A stretch of 35,018 nucleotides of DNA, from the NCBI GenBank assembly GCA_947453295.1, contig CANGGD010000010.1, forward strand, positions 1 through 35,018. The letters run 5' to 3'. Made by a program: the position numbers and the translations under genes. The notes beneath the pieces are model-generated. The model saw only the letters and a list, made by a program, of their open reading frames with translations, ran no database searches and was not told the DNA's origin. This DNA is from Chitinophagaceae bacterium. Lineage in GTDB: Bacteria; Bacteroidota; Bacteroidia; Chitinophagales; Chitinophagaceae. Below are positions 1 to 8,784 of this stretch, in pieces. Each line of letters starts with the position of its first letter. The stretch's first letter is position 1.

Positions 1-116
1 CTGTCTTGCAATACAAATAAAAACAATCCATTTATCAGTAAAAACAAAACAATAGCAATGTATCCGGTTAAGCTACTAAAAAATTGATTGCATTCTTTTT
101 TACAAATACTCCACAT
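1..116 (-). CDS. gldF: Gliding motility ABC transporter permease GldF, N-terminal fragment (continues beyond window start)
   Basis: Not in ORF track. Reverse complement from ATG at 116 reads MWSICKKECNQFFSSLTGYIAIVLFLLINGLFLFVLQD, open to the window edge; matches the remembered N-terminal pattern of GldF-type permeases (MW.I.KKE...FFSSL.GYI...F). Confidence 0.75.
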   Translation of the reverse strand, partial: MWSICKKECNQFFSSLTGYIAIVLFLLINGLFLFVLQD

Positions 117-276
117 AATTTAAAATATGTGTGCAATTTACTGCTAATGGACTAAAATGAGCCAAATTCCTGAATTTGAACCTTAAAATTATTTTTTGTT
201 TGCATGAATGATTTTGTTCTGAAATAATTTGAAAAGATTCTAATATTCAATGTTTAAATGAAGTAAACAAATTTTT

Positions 277-2079
277 TTATGGATGTAGCGCATTAAAAAC
301 TATTGCAGCCTTAGCTTTTCCAATCGATTTTTCTAACTCCGCCAATGGAATTGATTTTATTTTTTTTACAGATTTATATTGCTGTAAAAGCAAATCAGAT
401 GTGGCCTTACCTATCCCAACAATTTTTTCAAGTTCATTTTCAATAGCAGATTTACTTCTTTTCAATCGATGAAAAGTGATACCAAATCTATGTACCTCAT
501 CTCTGATAAATCGAATTAAATTAAGACTTTTACTTTCCCAGGGAAGCTGAAGTGAAACCGGATTGCCTGGAAAAAAAATCTCTTCTTTATTTTTCGCCAA
601 CCCTACAACTGTAACCTTTCCTTGTATTTCCAACTCCATGATACTCTCCATAGCTGCACCCAATTGCCCTTTGCCCCCATCAATGATAATCAACTGTGGT
701 AAAGGCAACTGCTCCTCCAGCACTCTTTTATATCTTCTAAAAACAATTTCTTTCATAGAAGCAAAATCATTTATCCCCTCAACAGTTTTTATATTAAATC
801 TTCTGTAATCTTTTTTACTCGGTACGCCATTTTTAAAACACACCATAGCCGCAACAGGATTAGTTCCATGTAAATTGGAATTATCAAAACACTCAATATG
901 CAAAGGGGTTTCTGTTAGTTGCAGTTCGTCTTTTATATTTTCCAATACTTCTAGAGTGTCTTCAGTTGTCGGTTGTTCAACCATCAATACTTTTTTCTTC
1001 TGTGCAGCAAATTTGAAATGACTGGCATTTTTTTGAGACAAGTCGAGTAGTGTTTTTTTATCTCCAGCTTTAGGAAATGTTATTTTTATGTCTTTATATG
1101 GAAGCTCTATTTCAAAAGGAAGAATGATTTCTTTTGCTTCGCTTTTAAATTCAAGTCTCAATAACTCAATAGCAAATTGTAGCAGCTGCTCGGAGGGTTC
1201 ATCTAGTTTTTTTTCTAAGGAAATTGTTTTTGTATAAATAACACAACCATTATTTACACCAAGATAATTAATGTATGCTATTTCATTGTCCTCCACAATG
1301 GTAAACACATCTAAGGTTCCAGTGTTTATATTTACCACAGCAGATCGCTTTTGATATTGCAATAAATGATTGATTTTATCCTGAGTTGCTGCGGCTTTTT
1401 CAAACTCAAGGTTGCTAGAAAAATCTTTTACCTGTTGTTTGAGCTGCTGAAATATTGGAGCTAAATTTCCTTTTAATAATGAAACAAGTTGATTGATTCC
1501 TTTTTGATATTCTTCTTCAGATTGAAACTGTTGACAAGGCCCTTTGCAATTTCCAATATGGTATTCAAGACAAACTTTATATTTCCCCTTTACAATATTT
1601 TTTTGAGAAAGATTTAATTGACAGGTTCTGAAAGGATAATCTTGTTTTACAAAAGACAGCATCTCTTTTACATTCCCCAAAAAAGTATACGGACCAAAAT
1701 ATTGTGATCCATCATTAAATTTTTTATGCGAAAAAAAAACTCTTGGAAAAGATTCATTCTTAACAACAAGATACGGGTAACCTTTATCGTCCTTAAGATT
1801 GATATTGTAATGTGGTTGATTTTCTTTGATGAGTGTACTTTCCAACAAAAAAGCATCCTCCTCCGAATTGACAATTGTAAACTCTATTCGATGAATCCGC
1901 TTAACAAGCTCTATCGTTTTTTGACTTGATTGTGTTTTATTGAAATAACTACTTACCCTTTTCTTTATATTTTTTGCTTTGCCTACATATAACAACTCGC
2001 CCGTATCATCAAAATACTTGTAAATACCCGGCTCTTTTGGTATGGAAGAAACTATTTTTGAAAATATTAATGAAGTCAT
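277..2079 (-). CDS. uvrC: Excinuclease ABC subunit C (UvrC)
   Basis: GIY-YIG nuclease start (PGIYKYFDDTGELLYVGKAKNIKKRVSSYF), UVR-like region, C-terminal nuclease motifs (HIECFDNSNLHGTNPVAAMVCF, LIIIDGGKGQL) and HhH end. Confidence 0.97.
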   Translation of the reverse strand: MTSLIFSKIVSSIPKEPGIYKYFDDTGELLYVGKAKNIKKRVSSYFNKTQSSQKTIELVKRIHRIEFTIVNSEEDAFLLESTLIKENQPHYNINLKDDKGYPYLVVKNESFPRVFFSHKKFNDGSQYFGPYTFLGNVKEMLSFVKQDYPFRTCQLNLSQKNIVKGKYKVCLEYHIGNCKGPCQQFQSEEEYQKGINQLVSLLKGNLAPIFQQLKQQVKDFSSNLEFEKAAATQDKINHLLQYQKRSAVVNINTGTLDVFTIVEDNEIAYINYLGVNNGCVIYTKTISLEKKLDEPSEQLLQFAIELLRLEFKSEAKEIILPFEIELPYKDIKITFPKAGDKKTLLDLSQKNASHFKFAAQKKKVLMVEQPTTEDTLEVLENIKDELQLTETPLHIECFDNSNLHGTNPVAAMVCFKNGVPSKKDYRRFNIKTVEGINDFASMKEIVFRRYKRVLEEQLPLPQLIIIDGGKGQLGAAMESIMELEIQGKVTVVGLAKNKEEIFFPGNPVSLQLPWESKSLNLIRFIRDEVHRFGITFHRLKRSKSAIENELEKIVGIGKATSDLLLQQYKSVKKIKSIPLAELEKSIGKAKAAIVFNALHP

Positions 2080-2670
2080 TTAATAATCCCATTTGATAAG
2101 TTGCTCATTTTTTATGGTAGCATTATTTGTTTCAGCGCCTTCTATTATTGTAACAATACTGCATGATTTTAATGCCGACTTCCAAATCAATTGCTTTTTA
2201 CATTCTTTAGAAATCCTTTTATTTAAATAAATTTTATCTACTTTTTTTGTTTCAGGATTGATGTACACATTCCACGAAAGCCATTGAAGGGAATCCGGTA
2301 AAATATTTTTTGGTTCATACATTACAGTCACCTCATTCAATGTTTGATCTAAAAATTTCTTCTCAGAGAAATAGTGATCTATAAAAGAAGAATCGATCGA
2401 AGGCTCTATAAAATCTTTGATCTCATTTTTAAAATCAGAAAGCTTAATAAATGTTGTATCTGATTTTCCATCATGACTATTAATTTTAATTGGACTCACT
2501 CCCCTTTCATTGATATCAATAACCTGCCCCATTATGAAAGCCGTAACTGGAAAATAAATACGCTCCTCCTTCTCCTCTGTTTGATGAGATACATTTTCTT
2601 TAGTAGAATTATTGCCAGTATTACAGCTTGCAATTACGATAAACAATAAAACCCATAAATATTTATTCAT
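2080..2670 (-). CDS. Hypothetical lipoprotein
   Basis: 196 aa ORF with lipoprotein signal (MNKYLWVLLFIVIASC); stop codon directly abuts the uvrC start (TAA then ATG). Confidence 0.75.
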   Translation of the reverse strand: MNKYLWVLLFIVIASCNTGNNSTKENVSHQTEEKEERIYFPVTAFIMGQVIDINERGVSPIKINSHDGKSDTTFIKLSDFKNEIKDFIEPSIDSSFIDHYFSEKKFLDQTLNEVTVMYEPKNILPDSLQWLSWNVYINPETKKVDKIYLNKRISKECKKQLIWKSALKSCSIVTIIEGAETNNATIKNEQLIKWDY

Positions 2671-2725
2671 ATTATAAATGCCAATTTTTTAAAAGATTAA
2701 AAATCTTTACAATAAAACTTCTTGG

Positions 2726-2733
2726 CAAATTTA
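2726..2733 (-). promoter_or_regulatory. Bacteroidota-type -7 promoter element TAAATTTG upstream of the lipoprotein-uvrC pair
   Basis: Matches the TAnnTTTG consensus on the minus strand; about 55 nt upstream of the ATG at 2670. No clear -33 TTTG. Confidence 0.45.
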
Positions 2734-2979
2734 GGGTTTTGTCAATTCTTGGTTGTAACTAACCGCATGAATTTCATTTAAATGCAAAGAGGAGAAGGAA
2801 TTGGAAGATTGTTGATTGGTAAATATTTCAAAGCTATTTTTCTTATTGTTGCTTTGAGTTATAAAAAACATCGAGATCAAAATAAAAAGAATCGCTTTGG
2901 AGGATGGCCAAATTCTACCTGGATAAAGATTATTGTACAAACTAAACCAATGCTTTGAAGTGGTATTCGATTTGTTCAT
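2731..2979 (-). CDS. Small hypothetical membrane protein (82 aa)
   Basis: Open frame with one hydrophobic segment (AILFILISMFFIT); TATTTTTG -7-like element upstream at 3056-3063. No family recognised. Confidence 0.45.
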   Translation of the reverse strand: MNKSNTTSKHWFSLYNNLYPGRIWPSSKAILFILISMFFITQSNNKKNSFEIFTNQQSSNSFSSLHLNEIHAVSYNQELTKP

Positions 2980-3055
2980 GTTTTAATTTTAAATCCCAAC
3001 AAGAAAATATTTCTATTCGGAATTTGTAAGCAAAATCGTTATGTAAAACTTTTAG

Positions 3056-3063
3056 CAAAAATA
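3056..3063 (-). promoter_or_regulatory. Putative -7 element TATTTTTG upstream of the 82-aa ORF
   Basis: TAnnTTTG match on the minus strand, about 76 nt before the ATG. Confidence 0.35.
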
Positions 3064-3159
3064 GAATAAAACAAATATGTACAAGCTTTAACGTAGCTTT
3101 TATACACAAAAAGTTAAACACATTAGTGAATAACTTTTCGAAATAAAGTTTAATTGAAC

Positions 3160-4677
3160 CTAAGAAACGAGGACATCTCCCTTCATTTCAATTGGTTTTT
3201 CTAGTCCCATCAAATGCAAAATTGTTGGCGCAATATCGCCTAATTTACCGGGTGCGATTTTTCCTTTCCAAGAATTGTCAATGATGAAAAAAGGAACAGG
3301 ATTTAATGTATGTGCAGTATTGGGTGTTCCATCTTCATTGATTTCATAATCCGCATTGCCATGATCCGCAGTTAAAAAAATCATGTATTGATTTTTCAAA
3401 GCCGATTCAACAACTTTCTCAACACTTGCATCAACTGTTTCAACAGCTTTTATCACGGCATCCCATACGCCTGTATGTCCAACCATATCGGCATTGGCAA
3501 AATTCAGACAAATAAAATCAGGGGCTGTTGTTGATATTTCATTTATTACAGCTGTTGTTACTTCTGCTGCACTCATCTCAGGTTGCAAATCATACGTAGC
3601 CACTTTAGGCGAAGGAATCATGATTCTTTTTTCACCTTCAAAAGGCTTTTCTCTGCCTCCACTAAAGAAAAAACTTACATGAGGATATTTTTCTGTTTCT
3701 GCAATTCTTAATTGTGTTTTGCCTGCTTTTGATAGGATTTCTCCAAGTGTATTTTTTAAATCATCATTTTCAAAAACCACGGCTACCTTTTTAAACTGAT
3801 GATCATATTGAGTCATGGTAGTATAATGCAAATCCAATTTTTTCATTCCAAATTCTAGAAAATCCTCTTGTGTGAGCACTTCCGTAATTTCTCTGCAACG
3901 ATCTGTTCTGAAATTAAAACACAACACAGCATCTCCATTTTCAATACTTGTCTTCTTTAAGTTTTGATTGATAATGGGTTTAATGAATTCATCAGTAACT
4001 CCTGCATTATAATTTGCTTGTATTGTGGCAACAATATCGTTTGTTTTTTCACCCACTGCATTCACTAATCCTTGATACGCAATATTTACTCGCTCCCATC
4101 TTTTATCGCGATCCATTGCATAATACCTGCCTGTTACTGTTGCAATATTTCCGGTGGAAATTTTCATATATTCTTGCAGCTCTTTTATAAATCCAATACC
4201 TGATTTAGGATCGGTATCTCTTCCATCTGTAAAAGCGTGAATTAACACATTTTCCAATCCTTGTTCTTTACATAATGATAAAATTGCTTTGCAATGATTA
4301 ATGTGCGAGTGTACCCCTCCATCGCTTACCAAACCCATCAAATGCAGCGTTTTGTTATTTTTTTTTGCATACTCAATTGCATTAAGTAATACGATATTTT
4401 TTTCAAATTGTTTTTCTTTAATGGCTACATTAATGCGCTGTAATTCCTGATAAACAATTCTTCCTGCGCCTAAATTAAGATGGCCAACTTCGCTATTTCC
4501 CATCTGACCTACAGGCAAACCTACCTCTTCACCACATGTAACAAGCGTTGAATGAGGATAGTTTGAATATAATGAATGTACAAACGGCGTATTGGCATGT
4601 TGAATGGCATCGCTTGATTTTACTTTACCCAAACCCCAGCCATCCATTATGATTAAAATTATTTTTTTGTTTTGCAT
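3160..4677 (-). CDS. gpmI: 2,3-bisphosphoglycerate-independent phosphoglycerate mutase
   Basis: IIMDGWGLG, MGNSEVGHLNLGAGRIVYQ, DGRDTDP, TADHGNAD motifs of alkaline-phosphatase-superfamily iPGM. Confidence 0.97.
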   Translation of the reverse strand: MQNKKIILIIMDGWGLGKVKSSDAIQHANTPFVHSLYSNYPHSTLVTCGEEVGLPVGQMGNSEVGHLNLGAGRIVYQELQRINVAIKEKQFEKNIVLLNAIEYAKKNNKTLHLMGLVSDGGVHSHINHCKAILSLCKEQGLENVLIHAFTDGRDTDPKSGIGFIKELQEYMKISTGNIATVTGRYYAMDRDKRWERVNIAYQGLVNAVGEKTNDIVATIQANYNAGVTDEFIKPIINQNLKKTSIENGDAVLCFNFRTDRCREITEVLTQEDFLEFGMKKLDLHYTTMTQYDHQFKKVAVVFENDDLKNTLGEILSKAGKTQLRIAETEKYPHVSFFFSGGREKPFEGEKRIMIPSPKVATYDLQPEMSAAEVTTAVINEISTTAPDFICLNFANADMVGHTGVWDAVIKAVETVDASVEKVVESALKNQYMIFLTADHGNADYEINEDGTPNTAHTLNPVPFFIIDNSWKGKIAPGKLGDIAPTILHLMGLEKPIEMKGDVLVS

Positions 4678-4744
4678 TGTGTAAAACTAATTATTTAGAT
4701 TGATAGAGCATTCAACGATATGCCAATTTTAGTTATTTCTTTTA

Positions 4745-4752
4745 CAAAAATA
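4745..4752 (-). promoter_or_regulatory. Putative gpmI -7 promoter element TATTTTTG
   Basis: TAnnTTTG match on the minus strand, about 68 nt upstream of gpmI. Confidence 0.4.
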
Positions 4753-4789
4753 AATAACTAGGTACTTATAATTTCAATACTTTCATTAG

Positions 4790-4797
4790 TAGATTTG
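4790..4797 (+). promoter_or_regulatory. Putative nadC -7 promoter element TAGATTTG
   Basis: TAnnTTTG match ending 5 nt before the nadC ATG (4803). Confidence 0.45.
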
Positions 4798-4802
4798 TAA
4801 TT

Positions 4803-5648
4803 ATGTTAGACAAAATAAAATTATCAGAATTAATTGCCAGTGCGTTTAAAGAAGATGTAGATGATGGGGATCATTCGAGCAACAGCTGTATTAGTGATGA
4901 AGCAACAGGAAAGGCAATTTTAAAAATAAAGCAAGAAGGGGTTTTAGCCGGTGTTGATGTGGCTCGATATGTTTTTAATTATGCGGATGAATCAATTATT
5001 TTCAATCCTTTTATTTCCGATGGTGCTGTTATTAAATCCGGAGACATTGCTTTTGAAGTAATTGGTCCCATTAGGACGCTGCTAAAATGTGAAAGACTCG
5101 TTCTGAATACAATGCAACGAATGAGTGGTATATCAACCAATACAAAAAAATATGTTGATAAGATTTCTTCTTACAAAACTAGATTATTAGATACAAGAAA
5201 AACAACTCCCAATTTCAGACTTTTAGAAAAAGAAGCAGTAAGAATTGGTGGTGGATTAAACCACAGATTTGGTTTGTATGACATGATCATGCTAAAGGAT
5301 AATCATATTGATTCTTGCGGAGGAATTGAAAAGGCGATTCAAAAAGCAAATGATTATATCAAAATTCATCAACTCAATTTATCAATTGAAATTGAAACAA
5401 GAAGTATTGATGATGTAATACAAGTAATGAAAACTGGAGGTGTAAATAGAATTATGTTCGATAACTTTTCGCCTACCGAAATTGAAAAGGCATTAAAACT
5501 CGTTGATGGCAAATATGAAACCGAAGCCAGTGGCGGCATTCATTACGACAACATTGAATTGTATGCAGCAACAGGAGTAGATTTTATTTCGGTTGGAGCG
5601 CTTATACATCAAGCCCAAAGCATTGATTTAAGTATGAAATGTATTTAA
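4803..5648 (+). CDS. nadC: Nicotinate-nucleotide pyrophosphorylase (carboxylating)
   Basis: LNTMQRMSGISTNTKKYV, LDTRKTTPNFRLLEKEAVRIGGGLNHRFGLYDMIMLKDNH, EASGGI motifs of NadC. Confidence 0.97.
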   Translation: MLDKIKLSELIASAFKEDVDDGDHSSNSCISDEATGKAILKIKQEGVLAGVDVARYVFNYADESIIFNPFISDGAVIKSGDIAFEVIGPIRTLLKCERLVLNTMQRMSGISTNTKKYVDKISSYKTRLLDTRKTTPNFRLLEKEAVRIGGGLNHRFGLYDMIMLKDNHIDSCGGIEKAIQKANDYIKIHQLNLSIEIETRSIDDVIQVMKTGGVNRIMFDNFSPTEIEKALKLVDGKYETEASGGIHYDNIELYAATGVDFISVGALIHQAQSIDLSMKCI

Positions 5649-5717
5649 TCAATCTTTGTAAAGTAAATTGAAAATTAAAAACTAATTACCCATTACCATC
5701 TTATTAAATTTAATATC

Positions 5718-6056
5718 GTGAAAAAGAAAATCAATAGTTCTGGCATTGTGTATTCTACCGATCCGGGTTTTCAAATGCCTTCAAATGAAGATGAAAGTAT
5801 AGAGACATTAATACCAGCAGAACAAAAACTGAAAATAAAAATTGAAACCAAACACCGAGCAGGAAAAACTGTTACTTTGATTGAAGGATTTATTGGGTCA
5901 AGTGATGATAAAGAAGCATTGGTAAAACAACTAAAAAACCATTGCGGCACTGGAGGCGCATCAAAAGATGGTGAAATGCTAGTGCAAGGAGATCATAGAG
6001 AAAAAATTGTCTTATGGCTTATTAAACAAGGTTATAAAAACACTAAAAAAATCTAA
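5718..6056 (+). CDS. SUI1/eIF1-family translation initiation factor-like protein (YciH-like)
   Basis: GTG start; C-terminal SUI1 pattern KTVTLIEGFIGSSDDKEALVKQLKNHCGTGGASKDGEMLVQGDHREKIVLWLIKQGYKNTKKI. Confidence 0.9.
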   Translation: MKKKINSSGIVYSTDPGFQMPSNEDESIETLIPAEQKLKIKIETKHRAGKTVTLIEGFIGSSDDKEALVKQLKNHCGTGGASKDGEMLVQGDHREKIVLWLIKQGYKNTKKI

Positions 6057-6081
6057 ACAAAGAATCCCTTAATTTTATCAA

Positions 6082-6468
6082 ATGATAACAAATATTTCTG
6101 AAGGCGTTAAAATTAGTGTGGAGGTTTTTTATCAGCCTGACCAAAGCAATCCGGCCAATTCTGAATATTTATTTGCATACAGAATCACCATCAAAAACAT
6201 TAATAATTTTCCTATTCAGCTGTTAAGAAGACACTGGATTATTGCCGACAGCAATGGAGAGACCAGAGAAGTTGAAGGAGAAGGTGTTGTTGGAAATCAA
6301 CCAGTTATTGAACCTAATAATACCTATCAATATATCAGCGCCTGCACATTAACTACAGAAATTGGAAAGATGCATGGGATGTACTTATTTGAAAACACAT
6401 ACTCTAAAAAAACATTTAGTGCATTGATTCCTGAATTTCATTTACAAGCCCCATTTAAATTAAATTAA
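6082..6468 (+). CDS. apaG: ApaG domain protein
   Basis: ApaG/F-box-associated fold pattern: YLFAYRITIKNINNFPIQLLRRHWIIADSNGETREVEGEGVVGNQPVIEPNNTYQYISACTL...GMHGMY. Confidence 0.95.
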   Translation: MITNISEGVKISVEVFYQPDQSNPANSEYLFAYRITIKNINNFPIQLLRRHWIIADSNGETREVEGEGVVGNQPVIEPNNTYQYISACTLTTEIGKMHGMYLFENTYSKKTFSALIPEFHLQAPFKLN

Positions 6469-6556
6469 CAACGGCATTGTTAAACATGAAAAATGTTAGT
6501 AATTAATAAATAACTCGTTTGTTTATTAAGTAACTTTACTTGCATAAAATTAATCA

Positions 6557-7669
6557 ATGTCAAAAGTCACATTCAACAACAACAACAATCATTTTTTTAT
6601 AAGTTTAAAAAGTAGTGTTGATGAATATTTCATTAAAACAAAAAAATCAAAAACTGGCAACTTTCAACTTTACCTAAAATCTGTTCTTTTAGTTGGAGGA
6701 GCAATAGCTATATATTATTGTTTGATGTTCATTTCTCCTAACATTTTTACAGCTGTATTTTTAGCAGCTTTATTTGGTTTTCTAAACGCCTGTATTGGTT
6801 TCAGTGTAATGCACGACGCCAACCATGGCAGTTACAGTAAAAATAATTTATTGAACGATGTAATTGGAATGATAGGTTCTAATGGCCTTGGTGCAAATGC
6901 GTTTTTTTGGAAACAAAAACACAATATCATTCATCATACCTATACCAATATCGATGGCATTGATGATGACATTGCCAAGAGCCCAATTATTCGTCAATGT
7001 GAAACTCAAAAATGGGTTCCTGCTCATCAAGTTCAACACTTATACATGCCATTTGTATATTCCCTCTCTTCTATTTTTTGGATTTTTGTAATGGACTTTA
7101 CAAAGTATTTCAAAAGAAAAATAAACAATACGGTAGCTTGGAAAATGGATCTCAAAAACCACATCGTTTTTTGGCTTACGAAAATTTGGTATTTTTCTAT
7201 GTTTATAATTTTCCCTATTTCAGTTTGGGGATTTGGCAATTGGATCATCGGATTTTTGGTTGCGAATATGGCAATGGGAATCACACTCTCCTTTGTATTC
7301 CAAATGGCTCATGTTGTTGAAAATACTGAATTTGAACATACTCCTTTGGATACAACAAAACATATTGAAACTGCTTGGGCTGAACATCAAATAAAAACAA
7401 CTTCAAACTTTGCAATGAACAATAAAATCATTTCTTGGTTTGTTGGTGGGTTAAACTTTCAGGTAGAACATCATTTATTTCCAAAAATTAGCCATGTTCA
7501 TTATCCGGCAATCAGTAAAATTGTAGCTGAAAAATGTGCAGAGTTTAATCTGCCTTATAATTACTACCCTAGCTTTCAATCCGCATTGAAATCTCATTTT
7601 AAAGTAATGAAAAATTTAGGAAAAAAACCAGTTGCAGAACATAAATTTGAATCACTTAAAGTGGCTTAA
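6557..7669 (+). CDS. Membrane fatty acid desaturase (acyl-lipid/acyl-CoA, front-end-like)
   Basis: Three His boxes: HDANHGS, HNIIHHTYTN, QVEHHLFPKISH, with multiple hydrophobic segments. Confidence 0.92.
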   Translation: MSKVTFNNNNNHFFISLKSSVDEYFIKTKKSKTGNFQLYLKSVLLVGGAIAIYYCLMFISPNIFTAVFLAALFGFLNACIGFSVMHDANHGSYSKNNLLNDVIGMIGSNGLGANAFFWKQKHNIIHHTYTNIDGIDDDIAKSPIIRQCETQKWVPAHQVQHLYMPFVYSLSSIFWIFVMDFTKYFKRKINNTVAWKMDLKNHIVFWLTKIWYFSMFIIFPISVWGFGNWIIGFLVANMAMGITLSFVFQMAHVVENTEFEHTPLDTTKHIETAWAEHQIKTTSNFAMNNKIISWFVGGLNFQVEHHLFPKISHVHYPAISKIVAEKCAEFNLPYNYYPSFQSALKSHFKVMKNLGKKPVAEHKFESLKVA

Positions 7670-8680
7670 TTAAGGCTTGTATTTGGCAATATCAATAATT
7701 TCTTCGTCAGTCAGTTTCATTAAATCCTGCAGCGTAGTTTCAGGTTTTTTTGCCATGTATTTTTTCACGATTTGCCAACCAACAAATGAGCCAATATTTC
7801 CAGGAGACGCCTCTCCCAACTCAATGGTTTTAGGACTTTCGCCAATAAAATTCTTAATAATATTTTTATCAATAGACTGCAAATAATTATTTTGAATAAA
7901 TAAATCCCAAATTTGAGCCTCATGCTCGTAGCATTGTTTCATTTGCTTTTCTTCATATCCAATTAATCGATACTCTTCTTTTTCTGGCAACAGCATCTGC
8001 AATAGATATAACCTCTTTCCCGATTCAATCATTTGAGTTAATAAATTCGCTTCGTCAAACTGACTAGGATACATATCAACAATAATATTTTTCATGCAAT
8101 TGATTGCAATGTGTGGAGGATCGAAGTTATAGGTTAAGTAAGAAGGATAAGTTTCCTGCACCCAACCGAATTTATAAAATGATGCATTAGATCCCAAATG
8201 ATGATGTAAACCAATAATAATAGCATCATCAGAAATTATATCTCCATAGCCATCTATCGGACCAACATAAGTAATGATAGAATTGGGTTGATGATAGTTT
8301 GGAAAATAATATTTTAGATATTGTAAACTTTTTTTAATCTCTTTTTCATAAGGACTAAAATCTTTAAAAACTAACGAAGCCGTGTCTTCAAGTGCTTGAT
8401 ATGCTTGCTTGTACCCATTTATATAACGCAATACCGAATCGCTATTTGATGTGATATCGATATTTAATATTGTACTAAAAAAATCTGAGGCAAATATTGG
8501 GTACTTTTTAATTAATGATTCAACTTGTTGAATATCTGTATACTTACCTAGCGAAAAGAAATCATTTTCGAATCTTTTTGTAGTAAGTTCAACTTTGATA
8601 TCAGAAACATCTGGCGTTTTAGGGCCTGAATTGCAAGAAAAAATAAAGAGTATTAAGACCAAACATTTCATGAAACGCAT
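7670..8680 (-). CDS. gldB: Gliding motility lipoprotein GldB
   Basis: Lipoprotein signal (LILFIFSC), 336 aa, GldB-like pattern (FFSLGKYTDIQQVESLIKKYPIFASDFFSTIL; YLTYNFDPPHIAINCMKNI; ASPGNIGSFVGWQIVKKYM). Confidence 0.85.
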   Translation of the reverse strand: MRFMKCLVLILFIFSCNSGPKTPDVSDIKVELTTKRFENDFFSLGKYTDIQQVESLIKKYPIFASDFFSTILNIDITSNSDSVLRYINGYKQAYQALEDTASLVFKDFSPYEKEIKKSLQYLKYYFPNYHQPNSIITYVGPIDGYGDIISDDAIIIGLHHHLGSNASFYKFGWVQETYPSYLTYNFDPPHIAINCMKNIIVDMYPSQFDEANLLTQMIESGKRLYLLQMLLPEKEEYRLIGYEEKQMKQCYEHEAQIWDLFIQNNYLQSIDKNIIKNFIGESPKTIELGEASPGNIGSFVGWQIVKKYMAKKPETTLQDLMKLTDEEIIDIAKYKP

Positions 8681-8705
8681 ATAAATGATTTAACTTTACG
8701 AATTA

Positions 8706-8713
8706 TAAATTTG
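8706..8713 (+). promoter_or_regulatory. Putative nadE -7 promoter element TAAATTTG
   Basis: TAnnTTTG match 72 nt upstream of the nadE ATG; lies before the short uORF at 8738. Confidence 0.4.
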
Positions 8714-8784
8714 AGTTGACGCATAAAGTTAATTCAAATGAAAGAACCTCAACTATTACGAGGTGAAATATTAAAAAGTAATTG

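Noticed and set aside
563-808. 81-aa plus-strand ORF within uvrC
   Set aside because: Antisense to a well-supported uvrC; no recognizable motif, expected by chance.
3078-3105. AAGCT...AGCTT inverted repeat downstream of gpmI
   Set aside because: Only a 5-bp stem and no T-tract in the direction of transcription; not a convincing terminator.
6574-6588. (AAC)n trinucleotide run at the desaturase N-terminus
   Set aside because: Only five Asn codons; ordinary low-complexity, too short to claim phase variation.
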